Assembly (NCBI GenBank): GCA_020354645.1
Contig: CP070652.1
Location: 2,873,114-2,909,506 of the forward strand
Length of the DNA stretch: 36,393 bases
Direction: 5' to 3'
DNA from: Deltaproteobacteria bacterium
GTDB lineage: Bacteria > Desulfobacterota > Desulfobacteria > Desulfobacterales > G020354645
Below the pieces are notes generated by a model, which searched no databases, was not told where the DNA came from, and saw nothing but the letters and a program-made list of their open reading frames with translations. How positions within the stretch are numbered: the first letter of the stretch is position 1; every line of letters begins with the position of its first letter. A program made the position numbers and the translations under genes. Of the stretch, positions 1 to 7,817 are shown in pieces.

Positions 1-1835
1 ATCTCTTCTACCCGGCCGTCGGCCTCTATCTTTATCCCTGTTGGTGTGATTTCTAATGCCGTGGTTGTTGTTCTGGTTTTAATTCCTCTGCGAGACAGAT
101 CCTGCAGAATCCCCCAGCGGGTCGTTCTTCCAATGTCTTTGCCCATTTTATCAATCATCTCAACCACAACGATTTTCTTAGTGCCGCGAGTTGCCAGCTG
201 ATACAGGTCTTTTGGATCCTCGGCTCTGTTGACCAGCAAGAATTTTAAAGCCTCTCCTGAGAGCGTGCCTTTTTCGGCTAAAAACAAAGCCGTTTCAACT
301 CCGACAGCCCCGCCGCCGATAATAACCACCCGGCGACCGGTAGTGATATTATCCCGCAACACCTCCCAGGCCTGAACCACGTGGGGAAGCTCAACTCCTT
401 GAATCGGTGGTGTTATAGGAACCGCGCCGGTGGCTAAAATGACGGCATCCGGCTTTTCCTTTTCGATCAAAGCCTGGTCGACCTCCTGATTCAAAAACAC
501 GTTGATCGGACTTAGCGCCACCTGATGCTCGAGGTCTTTTGCCAGTTCGGCAAATTCTTCGCGACCCGGCGGAGCGGATGCCAGATAAAGTTGGCCGCCT
601 AAATAATCGTCTTTTTCGTAAAGGCTGACGTGGTGACCTTTTTCATGAGCGGAGAGCGCCGCGCTCATGCCGGCCGCCCCGCCGCCGATCACCATGACCT
701 TTTTCGGTGTTTGCGTCTTTTCGACAGCGGTTTCCTTCTCGCGGCCCACCTTTGGATTGCAGAGACATTCTACGGGCTTTAATTTAAACAGATTATCAAA
801 ACAGCCCTGGGCGCATGCAATACAGTGCAAAATTTCTTTTTCCCGGCCGCTTCGGGCCTTTTCCGGCAAATAGGGGTCGGCGATCAACGGACGTCCCATA
901 GCCACCATATCGCAGATCCCGTCTGCGATCATTTCCCGGGCTACATGCGGATCATTGATACGATGGCCCGAAATCACCGGCACATTGCTCAGCTCCTTGA
1001 TGCCCCTGGCCAGATAGCCGAACACTCCGCGGGGCACAGAAGTAACAATTTGCGGCACCTTGGCCTCGTGCCACCCCACATTGATATTCAGAGCGTCGAC
1101 ACCCACCTCGATGAGGCTTTGGGCATATTTTTGCAAATCTTCACGCCCGTTACCCCCGGGCATAAAATCATTTCCGTTCATTCGTACAATGATCGGAAAT
1201 TCTTCCCCTACTTGTTGCCGGATGTTTCGCACGATTTCCAGACCGAAACGCATCCGGTTTTTAAACGACCCGCCATATTCATCGTCTCGCTTGTTCGTCA
1301 CGGGTGATAGAAACGCACTGATCAGGTAACCTGTGCCGCTCAAAACCTCAACGGCATCAAAGCCGGCCTTTTTTACCCTTAAGGCGGCTTGGGCAAAGCT
1401 TTCAATTACCTCCTTGATCTCATCAATTTTCAATTCTCGAGGAGTTTCTCTGGTCAACCTGGATGGCACGGCAGAAGGTGCTACGGCCTGTTTTCCATCC
1501 AGAAAAAAAGAAAAATTATAGCGACCGGCGTGATTAATCTGCACAGCTGTCCGGGCACCATTCTGCTGAATGGTTTGCGCCAATTTCTTCAAGCCGGGGA
1601 TAAATTCATCCTTGTGTGCCCCAATATTGGTTACATTGCCGCTGTATTCATCTATGGTGGCATACCCCACCGTAATGATGCCTACCCCTCCCCGGGCCCT
1701 CTCGGCATAAAAATCAATCAGTTGATCGGTGATTTCAAAATCCTTGGCCATGTTCATGTGCATGGCCGGCATGTAGATTCTGTTTTTTAACTCCAGTCGA
1801 TTAATTTTAATAGGTTCAAACAGCAAATCTTTCAC
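1..1835 (-). CDS. OYE/FadH-type NADH:flavin oxidoreductase with 4Fe-4S and FAD/NAD(P) domains (3' end outside window)
   Basis: About 611 codons are visible and the gene runs off the left edge; the family is usually 640-680 residues, so only a short C-terminus is missing. The start is GTG at 1835 (VKDLLFEP), behind a strong GGAGG. The N-terminal half is an FMN TIM barrel of the Old Yellow Enzyme family (NHAGRY, PSAVPS, RPLIADP). Around residues 337-360 a CIACAQGC...CLCNP cysteine cluster should hold a 4Fe-4S centre. A Rossmann motif (VIGGGAAGMSAA) begins the FAD/NAD(P) part and a second one (VIIGGGAVGVETA) follows. This architecture is shared by 2,4-dienoyl-CoA reductase, trimethylamine and dimethylamine dehydrogenases and stachydrine/N-methylproline demethylases. 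The gene lies downstream of an MttB homologue in the same direction, so I infer oxidation of a demethylated amine, but enoate reduction remains possible. Confidence 0.9.
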   Translation of the reverse strand, partial: MKDLLFEPIKINRLELKNRIYMPAMHMNMAKDFEITDQLIDFYAERARGGVGIITVGYATIDEYSGNVTNIGAHKDEFIPGLKKLAQTIQQNGARTAVQINHAGRYNFSFFLDGKQAVAPSAVPSRLTRETPRELKIDEIKEVIESFAQAALRVKKAGFDAVEVLSGTGYLISAFLSPVTNKRDDEYGGSFKNRMRFGLEIVRNIRQQVGEEFPIIVRMNGNDFMPGGNGREDLQKYAQSLIEVGVDALNINVGWHEAKVPQIVTSVPRGVFGYLARGIKELSNVPVISGHRINDPHVAREMIADGICDMVAMGRPLIADPYLPEKARSGREKEILHCIACAQGCFDNLFKLKPVECLCNPKVGREKETAVEKTQTPKKVMVIGGGAAGMSAALSAHEKGHHVSLYEKDDYLGGQLYLASAPPGREEFAELAKDLEHQVALSPINVFLNQEVDQALIEKEKPDAVILATGAVPITPPIQGVELPHVVQAWEVLRDNITTGRRVVIIGGGAVGVETALFLAEKGTLSGEALKFLLVNRAEDPKDLYQLATRGTKKIVVVEMIDKMGKDIGRTTRWGILQDLSRRGIKTRTTTTALEITPTGIKIEADGRVEE

Positions 1836-2096
1836 ATTGCCTCCTTACAATTAAGCTTGAAATTTTTCTCGGAGTAGTCCTAGCCCCCAAAGAGTCAAAA
1901 AACTCCATGAGATTCTCAGGTGGGGTTATGCCAGCCTGAATTTGAGACATTTTTCTACTAATGGCAAGCCTCTCATTAAAAGTCAAAAGGAAATTGAAGC
2001 TCCCCGCCCTGTAAGGCGGGGCTTGCAAGGCGGCCTTTCGGCCAGTCAGCATTTATTTTCGGCGGGGCCGAGCACCTAAAAACTGAGGTCCCGCAA
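1836..2096. other. Intergenic gap between mttB-like gene and oxidoreductase
   Basis: This gap of 261 bases holds the oxidoreductase ribosome binding site near 1841-1846 and the hairpin repeat at 1997-2023. A second small hairpin (GGCC TTTC GGCC) lies at about 2032-2043. I see no convincing gene. The hairpins could attenuate or process a transcript that runs from the methyltransferase into the oxidoreductase. Confidence 0.5.
1995..2026 (+). repeat. GC-rich hairpin repeat, copy R1
   Basis: The arms AAGCTCCCCGCC and GGCGGGGCTT flank a six-base loop, with one bulged base. The 5' arm and the GGGGCTTGC end match the copy near 3865. The tail after GGGGCTTGC has diverged from the other copies. Confidence 0.7.
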
Positions 2097-3527
2097 TCAG
2101 CGCTGGGCTAAAAAATTCTTGATAAATTTTTCTCCCCTCTCCATCATATCCGAATGATACGCCGGGGGCTTGCTGTCAGCCATCAACTGCCGCGTATGGC
2201 GTCTCAGTAAATCCTCGGCTCGGGGACAGCCCCCGGTCTGCCATTTGTCAAGCGTCAGCCTCTCGAAGATTTCACTGCTATAATAAGCCTCCCGGAAACG
2301 CTCATACGTCAGGTTGGACAACAAAAAATGTCCGCCCGGCCCGACTTCATCAATCTCTTCCAGCCTAACAGCAGTGTCATCCAAGACAAAACCTTCCGCC
2401 AATAGACGGGCCTGCTGGATTATTTCATTGGCATAAACGATGACGGTTGGTGAAAAGACCAGAGAGCCAAGATTATCCCCGACAAAGGGGGCCAGCCCCA
2501 CTTTGCCCATGCAACTGATCAGATGGTTCAGCCACTGATGGCCACTGGCGATAAGATCGGCTCCCCATCCCTGCCCGCTCCCTGAAGTCCCGGCATGGGG
2601 AAGCTGATAGTGGAACATCATTTCAGCACAAGCCAAGTCTACAAGATAGCTTTTGGGGTCGTAAAAATTTGACATTGCCTTCATATCAAAATAGGCGGGT
2701 AAGGTTCCCAAGATCACGGTACTACCTTCCTTGATCAGCTGGCTGAGGATCAGCCCGGCCAAAAGCTCCGCATTTAGAAGTGCCAGTGCTCCGGCGGGGC
2801 TTATGGGTGTTGAGGCACCGGCCATCCCATAATTGGAGTAAATAAGGGGCAGGCCCCGTTCGATGGTGAACGACATTTTTTCCACGGTGTCCGAGTTAAT
2901 CACCAAGGGTGTAATCGGGTTGAAATAGGGGATGATTGAGGGCCGTTCGACCAGATTGCCGTGCAGACTCTCCAAAAGGTCCAGAACGATCGGGAAGATA
3001 CTTGCATCTGAAATCAGGATGATCAGCGGTTTGGTCGTGTTGGCCGTCAGCTCTAAAGTCGCATATAGGTCCGATACTTCCGGCGCAACATCCTGGATAA
3101 TGCCGACGGTTGAAATCGCGTCAAAGCTCGATAAGGCATTGCCCAGCCGTACTGAAGATTCCATATGCTTGCGACCGAACTGAACTACCCTATCGGTTTC
3201 AGGGTCCTGAAAGTAAAGATCGGTTACACCGATACCAAAGCGTGCGCGATCCGGTAGGCTGAAAACGAAGGATCCATTACGATCATAAACGTCAACCGTC
3301 GAAGGGGCCACTTGCAAGGCCCACGCGACCAACTCAGCCGGGATACGCACACGATCGCCGTCGAGTGCTTGGGAGTCAATGGCCCGGGCAAAAAGTTGCC
3401 GGGCCTTTTCCGATTCTACACGGACCCCGGTGGTAGATAAAATTTGCAGCGAATAATCATGAACCTTTTGCACCTGGTCCTGATCAAGTAATGTGAGGCT
3501 TGGCTGAACGATGTTAGTACCACTCAT
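2097..3527 (-). CDS. MttB-superfamily corrinoid methyltransferase, non-pyrrolysine type
   Basis: The 476-residue protein starts at ATG 3527 behind GAGGAG and ends in TGA. It aligns with the trimethylamine methyltransferase superfamily along its length: an N-terminal helix region with HDYSLQIL, then a TIM barrel, then the C-terminal DEVGPGGHFL and HSDMMERGEKF motifs. No amber codon is present. An ungapped comparison with the pyrrolysine MttB in this window puts Ser317 at the Pyl position (LPHAGTSGSG), so it belongs with MtgB-like enzymes. Known non-Pyl members demethylate glycine betaine, proline betaine, carnitine or gamma-butyrobetaine and pass the methyl to a corrinoid protein. The substrate cannot be read from sequence, and no corrinoid protein or methyltransferase activase gene is visible nearby. 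Confidence 0.9.
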   Translation of the reverse strand: MSGTNIVQPSLTLLDQDQVQKVHDYSLQILSTTGVRVESEKARQLFARAIDSQALDGDRVRIPAELVAWALQVAPSTVDVYDRNGSFVFSLPDRARFGIGVTDLYFQDPETDRVVQFGRKHMESSVRLGNALSSFDAISTVGIIQDVAPEVSDLYATLELTANTTKPLIILISDASIFPIVLDLLESLHGNLVERPSIIPYFNPITPLVINSDTVEKMSFTIERGLPLIYSNYGMAGASTPISPAGALALLNAELLAGLILSQLIKEGSTVILGTLPAYFDMKAMSNFYDPKSYLVDLACAEMMFHYQLPHAGTSGSGQGWGADLIASGHQWLNHLISCMGKVGLAPFVGDNLGSLVFSPTVIVYANEIIQQARLLAEGFVLDDTAVRLEEIDEVGPGGHFLLSNLTYERFREAYYSSEIFERLTLDKWQTGGCPRAEDLLRRHTRQLMADSKPPAYHSDMMERGEKFIKNFLAQR

Positions 3528-3803
3528 TTTTTCTCCTCAATTTTACTGCCGTCGGCTTCAGAAAATGTCGAAAAACCCAAAGTCATGATCCTTCCAATTC
3601 TAACTACATGATATTACTACGTTTAAAATTCATGAAAAATGCGAAAATTGAATTTCTTCGAAAGACTTTCAACTAAACGCAAATCTTCTATATGAAATTA
3701 TTTTCAGAGTATTATTACTTTTTTTTCATACCTGCGGAACGCTCAATTTTCCAGCTTTTGGCTAACAATTTGAAAAAAAAGACAATAATTGCATGTTAAA
3801 AAT

Positions 3804-3818
3804 TTGCACGGTTTTTGC
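3804..3818 (+). promoter_or_regulatory. Weak sigma-54-like -24/-12 site
   Basis: TTGCAC, five bases, then TTGC resembles the TGGCAC-N5-TTGC consensus, with a mismatch in the important -24 GG. It lies 122 bases upstream of the transglycosylase start. A chance match in AT-rich DNA is quite possible. Confidence 0.2.
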
Positions 3819-3864
3819 TAATCGTTTAGATGATGCCGGCAAAATGGAAACCAGGCGTAATTTG

Positions 3865-3911
3865 AAACTCCTCGCCCTGAAGGGCGGGGCTTGCTGAGAA
3901 GCGAACCGGCT
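3865..3911 (+). repeat. GC-rich hairpin repeat with AGCGAACCGG tail, copy R2
   Basis: The stem CTCGCCC/GGGCGGG is followed by GGGGCTTGC and a tail AGAAGCGAACCGGC. The same order of hairpin, GCTTGC and AGCGAA-CGG appears near 17003-17063 and, on the minus strand, near 30018-30063. Confidence 0.75.
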
Positions 3912-3940
3912 AAAAATATAGGAGATGTTTATTATCGAAA

Positions 3941-4615
3941 ATGAAAAATATCGTAAAGAAAAATCTTTCCTCAGAAGTCACAGCACTATGGTTTATCAGT
4001 GCCATAATGATATTGAGCGTGTTCACGTTTACACCCCATAATCCGCAGGTGACCTTTTCCAGGCAAGATCAACCTGAACCGCCTGCAACCCAGCGGGCAA
4101 TAATTCCGTCATTATTTCCGGATAAGCTACTCGCCTTCGATCCCGTGAAAAAATTAGAGGCTGTTCAAGCACTGCATCCCGATCGTTTCTTTAATCTAAT
4201 TATACAGGGGGCAGCAAACCGCCACAACGTTGATTCAGACATGGTAAAAGCGATTATACTAGCGGAATCCGGCTACGACAGCTACGCGATTTCCACAAAA
4301 GGGGCAATGGGCTTGATGCAGTTAATGCCGGTTACGGCGAAAGAATTGGGAGTGGTAAATACCTTCAATCCGGTACAAAATATTTATGCCGGTGTAAAAT
4401 ACTTTAAAATACTGCTGAATCGGTTCAACGGGGACACTAAACTGGCCCTAGCGGCCTACAATGCGGGTATTGGAAGAGTTAAAGAATACAAGGGAGTGCC
4501 CCCCTTCAGGGATACAAGGCATTATATTAGAAAAGTTCTTCAATATCATCGATATTACAGGGCACAAGCTGATAGGCGTGGAATTAACGAGTGGCAGTAT
4601 TTTTATATTAAATGA
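3941..4615 (+). CDS. Lytic transglycosylase, SLT domain, membrane-anchored
   Basis: This 224-residue protein cleaves the glycan strands of peptidoglycan on the periplasmic side. Residues 14-30 form a hydrophobic N-terminal anchor or uncleaved signal. The SLT domain fills about residues 85-210. The catalytic Glu is Glu109 in LAESGYDS, followed by GLMQLMP (124-130) and AAYNAG (171-176), the standard motifs of family 1 (Slt70-like) transglycosylases. The start at ATG 3941 sits 16 bases after GGAG, a long spacing, but no nearer in-frame start exists. It is transcribed alone, away from the methyltransferase unit, and ends in TGA just before the convergent small gene at 4623. Confidence 0.9.
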   Translation: MKNIVKKNLSSEVTALWFISAIMILSVFTFTPHNPQVTFSRQDQPEPPATQRAIIPSLFPDKLLAFDPVKKLEAVQALHPDRFFNLIIQGAANRHNVDSDMVKAIILAESGYDSYAISTKGAMGLMQLMPVTAKELGVVNTFNPVQNIYAGVKYFKILLNRFNGDTKLALAAYNAGIGRVKEYKGVPPFRDTRHYIRKVLQYHRYYRAQADRRGINEWQYFYIK

Positions 4616-4622
4616 AAAAAGG

Positions 4623-4832
4623 TCACTTCTTTTTTAAGTCCTCCACCAATTCTTTCATGATGGTCATAACGTTTTTGCCTCTTTCCCGGGCAATCCGATG
4701 GGCATCATCAACCAGTTTTGAAGCCTTGCTTTCAAGTTCTGCATCGTCCGGTAGCGCTATGTTTATCCGCTGATAGTGCCAGGTTAACAGACGCAGCGCC
4801 AGCTTTTCTTCCTGTTGTCTGATGAAACCCAT
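4623..4832 (-). CDS. Small charged hypothetical protein (69 aa) downstream of holA
   Basis: The protein is helical and highly charged, with a lysine-rich C-terminus (VEDLKKK) and no membrane segment or cysteine. A GAGGAAC ribosome binding site precedes ATG 4832, and only 29 bases separate it from the holA stop, so it is probably translated from the same transcript. I do not recognise a domain. Good translation signals, strand and position argue that it is a real gene rather than a shadow. Confidence 0.65.
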   Translation of the reverse strand: MGFIRQQEEKLALRLLTWHYQRINIALPDDAELESKASKLVDDAHRIARERGKNVMTIMKELVEDLKKK

Positions 4833-4861
4833 CCGTTGTTCCTCAGGGCTCGTTTTTGAAG

Positions 4862-6364
4862 TTAACGGCAGATATTAATGATCGCCTCTTCCAAAATAAG
4901 CTTTTTATTTTGGACGGAAGTCTTGATCCGCAAATCTGCGCGATTCAGAGATTCCAGGGCATTAAACAATTGTTCTTGTGTGAATATCTCAGACTTTTTA
5001 AACATTTGATAAACAGGATAGGAATTGGTGGGGGTTTTTGCAATCAGCAATTCTGTAACGCTCTTGCCACTCTTTTTTTTAACCTTTTTAGTCCCTTCGC
5101 CCCCCCCATCAACGGTATCTGTCGAAAGCATGTCTTGCCAAACTCTCAACTGGTCTAACAGTTTTTTATCATGCTTTTGAATGACAGGCAAAACGCTTTT
5201 TTTAAAATCGCCGAAGGTACAGTTTTTGTACCAGCTATCTCCCTGAGGACCGGCAACAAAGCCTTTGATAAGAATAAGCTTTCTGATCTGATTTGCCATT
5301 GCGACTAAAATTTGCTCCGGTCGAATCGAATTTAATCCATCAAAAAGAAGAGATTCTAAATAGAAAAGCGCTTCTTCCGCATTTTTTTCGGTAATCGCAT
5401 TTGTAAAAGCATAGATGGGGTCTTTTTTGGTCCTTTTTAATACAAACGCGACATCGCTGCGGGTGATGATCTTCCTTTCACCGACATAAGATACCAGTTT
5501 ATCGATGTTGTTGGAAAAGGTTCGCAGATCAAAGCCGGTCATTTCATAAAGGAGCCGATGCGCATCGCTCTCAATTGATTTTTGGTTCTTTAACAAAATG
5601 GCATCCAAGCTCTCACTGAGAGCCTTTTGTTGAGCCAATTTATCTGACCGGCGATTGCCTTTGGGTATGGAACAGTCAATAATGATGCCATGGCTGCTGA
5701 TGCTCTTATACAGGCTATGTCGTTTGTTGACCGTGTCGGTAATAATAATAAGATGATTTTGTCTGGGAAATCCTTTTTCAATCGCACTTTGTAAGGCACC
5801 ACCTTGTTCTTCAGCAGCGGATATGGCCAAGTTGTTTTGGATGCAATAGTCAAGGATATCATCCAACCATTGATCATCATCAAACTTGCTTGAGTTATAT
5901 TTTAGCGTTTTAGGGCGGTTTTCCTTGCTGAAATCTTGAAAACTCATTTTTAACCGACCCATCATACTAATTAAATATTTGGCAGCCTTTTTAACATTAT
6001 CATTTTGATAAGCCTTTTTTGCTTTATCAAGCAGATGCTCCTTGTCTTCTTTGGAATCAAATACTCCTGAATCGGTTACAGCGACGATTTTTGTTCCCGG
6101 CAACAGCGAATAGGTATTCACCCGTTCGATCACCTCGTGAATATCCTCATCGGGACCATCAATGCGCTCGAGATTTTGATTTCCTGAGCCGACAGGTGAG
6201 ATGGCTTTTAACAGTTGTTCAAAAACCGCTTTGCAAAGAAATTCCTCTCCGAAAATTAAATATACAGGTGCCGGTGTCACATGATTGTTTGTCCCATCGC
6301 CTCCCCGCTCTGTGGTTAGCTTGTGAATATGGGTATCCAGTGATTTGTAATGAATCTCAGACAT
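4862..6364 (-). CDS. holA: DNA polymerase III delta subunit (clamp loader), enlarged
   Basis: HolA opens the beta sliding clamp and is part of the clamp-loader complex. The N-terminal fold begins with PVYLIFGEEFL (about residues 33-43), the usual family signature. The middle carries the AAA-like lid (YEMTGFDLRTFSNNIDKLVSYVG), and the C-terminal helical domain (AMANQIRKLILIKGF) forms the clamp-loader collar. At 500 residues it is much longer than E. coli HolA (343). The extra length is a lysine-rich stretch around residues 120-185 and a lysine/glycine-rich linker near 415-430. The ATG at 6364 has no clear ribosome binding site. Gene order on the minus strand is ileS-lspA-lgt-holA. Confidence 0.9.
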   Translation of the reverse strand: MSEIHYKSLDTHIHKLTTERGGDGTNNHVTPAPVYLIFGEEFLCKAVFEQLLKAISPVGSGNQNLERIDGPDEDIHEVIERVNTYSLLPGTKIVAVTDSGVFDSKEDKEHLLDKAKKAYQNDNVKKAAKYLISMMGRLKMSFQDFSKENRPKTLKYNSSKFDDDQWLDDILDYCIQNNLAISAAEEQGGALQSAIEKGFPRQNHLIIITDTVNKRHSLYKSISSHGIIIDCSIPKGNRRSDKLAQQKALSESLDAILLKNQKSIESDAHRLLYEMTGFDLRTFSNNIDKLVSYVGERKIITRSDVAFVLKRTKKDPIYAFTNAITEKNAEEALFYLESLLFDGLNSIRPEQILVAMANQIRKLILIKGFVAGPQGDSWYKNCTFGDFKKSVLPVIQKHDKKLLDQLRVWQDMLSTDTVDGGGEGTKKVKKKSGKSVTELLIAKTPTNSYPVYQMFKKSEIFTQEQLFNALESLNRADLRIKTSVQNKKLILEEAIINICR

Positions 6365-6376
6365 AGTTAGAAAATG

Positions 6377-6420
6377 AAAATTGAGAAAGTTACCGCCGGA
6401 ATTTCACAATTCTCAATTTT
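6377..6420 (-). repeat. Inverted repeat between lgt and holA
   Basis: Perfect 11-base arms (AAAATTGAGAA at 6377-6387 and TTCTCAATTTT at 6410-6420) flank a 22-base loop directly after the lgt stop. It may be a weak terminator or RNA end, although the stem is AT-rich and no long T run follows. Confidence 0.55.
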
Positions 6421-7193
6421 TAATCTTCAATCTCATGGGCCTTACGACTCAGATAAGCCAGCATGACAACAGCGATTATCGCCATCAGCCCGCCCAGTAG
6501 TTGCGAAGGAGAAAAGATGCCATAGAGATAGTGGTTCCGTATTCCCGGGTTATATAATTCTATCAGCGATCTGGTAATTCCAAAAAGCAAAACGCAAACC
6601 CACAGCACCTGTCCGTCAAATTTATTATATCGTCGAACTGCCAATAAGATACCAAATATTAACAAACTGTTCAAAGCTGAATAAAGGTGGGCGGGTTGCA
6701 GCGGTGCACCCTTCGGTATAATTGAAAAAGCCCGGGTAACTGAAACAGACCAGGGTGATTCATATGGTTTGGCCAAGTTGCACCCGGCAAAAAAACATCC
6801 CAATTTGCCTGTAACGTGACCGATAACGATTGAAGGCGCTAAAATATCGGCGGTTTTCCAAAGCGGCAGATTTACTTTTTTCACGTAAATTAGACCGGTT
6901 GCAAGCGCAGTAACTAAGCCCCCATAGACGTCAAGTCCGCCTTTCCAAATTTTTAAAATTTCCAGCGGGTCAGTCAAAAAATTACCGGGATTAAGAATGA
7001 TGTAAACCAACCGAGAACCGAAAATAGCAGCAAGCAGAAAATAAACACAAAGATCCATTATCTTTGCCTGATCCACCCCTGAACTTTTAGCCGTATGCTT
7101 TGCAAACAAAATTCCCACGGTGAGGCTTAGGGCGATGAAGAATCCATAGATAAGAATGGATAACTGGCTGATCTTAAGCAGCAGTGTGGCCAT
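6420..7193 (-). CDS. lgt: Prolipoprotein diacylglyceryl transferase
   Basis: Lgt moves a diacylglyceryl group from phosphatidylglycerol to the lipobox cysteine of prolipoproteins, the first step of lipoprotein maturation in the inner membrane. The 257 residues form about seven membrane segments. Visible family landmarks are WKGGLDVYGGL (about 84-94), the GHVTGKLGCFFAGCN loop (about 124-138), which replaces the classical GRxGNFxNxE signature, and QPAHLYSALNSL (about 166-177). The Cys-rich loop is typical of a divergent Lgt branch. The gene follows lspA, whose product performs the next step, which strongly supports the call. No clear ribosome binding site precedes ATG 7193. Confidence 0.88.
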   Translation of the reverse strand: MATLLLKISQLSILIYGFFIALSLTVGILFAKHTAKSSGVDQAKIMDLCVYFLLAAIFGSRLVYIILNPGNFLTDPLEILKIWKGGLDVYGGLVTALATGLIYVKKVNLPLWKTADILAPSIVIGHVTGKLGCFFAGCNLAKPYESPWSVSVTRAFSIIPKGAPLQPAHLYSALNSLLIFGILLAVRRYNKFDGQVLWVCVLLFGITRSLIELYNPGIRNHYLYGIFSPSQLLGGLMAIIAVVMLAYLSRKAHEIED

Positions 7194-7231
7194 AATCGTT
7201 TTTTGGATATGGGTAGTTTATCAAAGCCAAT

Positions 7232-7714
7232 TTAATCCGGCATTTTTTTTAACAGAAGATGCAAAGCAAAAATGCCAATACCGATGGAGATCGCACTGTC
7301 GGCAATATTAAATGCGGGCCAATGCAAGTTGCCAACAAAAAAATCGAGAAAATCGACGACCTTTCCAAACCGAATCCTATCAATCAGGTTGCCAATTGCG
7401 CCACCGAAAATCAGCGCAAAACCGCTTGCAAGTATGGGATGCGATGGCGGTGTTTTTTTGTAAAACCAGAAAATTAAACCCACAGCCAATGATGAGATAA
7501 ACAAAAACATGAGGTTGCGCAGAAAAGGACTTGCCTCGGCCAGCAGGCCAAAGGCACCCCCGGGATTACGGATATGGGTGATGTTGAAAAGGCCGGGAAT
7601 GACCGAGACAGATTGGTGCTCCGGCATAAAATTTGAAATGAGTACTTTTGTTATCTGGTCTACAACGATAATAAGGCCGGCACCGATCGCCAGTTTAATA
7701 TATTTGTTACGCAT
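7232..7714 (-). CDS. lspA: Lipoprotein signal peptidase II
   Basis: LspA cleaves the signal peptide of diacylated prolipoproteins in the inner membrane. Four hydrophobic segments are visible in 160 residues. The diagnostic motifs are NPGGAFG, then GNLIDR...GKVVDFLDF and FNIADSAI, whose aspartates form the catalytic pair of this aspartic protease family. The frame stays open upstream to 7906, but that extension overlaps the ileS end and reads unlike any LspA. I chose ATG 7714 (MRNKYIK), which puts the first membrane helix at the usual place and gives normal length. It lies 103 bases after the ileS stop and is followed by lgt 38 bases on. Confidence 0.92.
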   Translation of the reverse strand: MRNKYIKLAIGAGLIIVVDQITKVLISNFMPEHQSVSVIPGLFNITHIRNPGGAFGLLAEASPFLRNLMFLFISSLAVGLIFWFYKKTPPSHPILASGFALIFGGAIGNLIDRIRFGKVVDFLDFFVGNLHWPAFNIADSAISIGIGIFALHLLLKKMPD

Positions 7715-7817
7715 GCGTTCAACGCCGGTGCCGGCAGTGGGATTTGAGTCCATTCGATGTGCACTCCTTGCACAGCACCCCTTGCTTTTTAGAATTATAA
7801 TCTCAGTCGTCCCTGCG

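Larger units (their letters stand above)
3528..3940. other. AT-rich divergent intergenic region between mttB-like gene and slt
   Basis: This 413-base region separates the minus-strand methyltransferase unit from the plus-strand transglycosylase, so it should hold both promoters. Its centre is AT-rich with T and A tracts. It contains the weak sigma-54-like site at 3804-3818 and hairpin repeat R2. I see no corrinoid riboswitch and no gene. Confidence 0.5.

Noticed and set aside
825..1307. 160-codon plus-strand frame
   Set aside because: It is antisense to the oxidoreductase, whose own frame is continuous with clear domain motifs.
1816..2052. 78-codon minus-strand frame between the methyltransferase and oxidoreductase
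   Set aside because: It overlaps the oxidoreductase start and is partly coded by hairpin repeat R1. It has no family features.
3804..3818. Sigma-54 promoter as a firm call
   Set aside because: The key -24 GG is not intact and the region is AT-rich, so it is kept only as a weak candidate.
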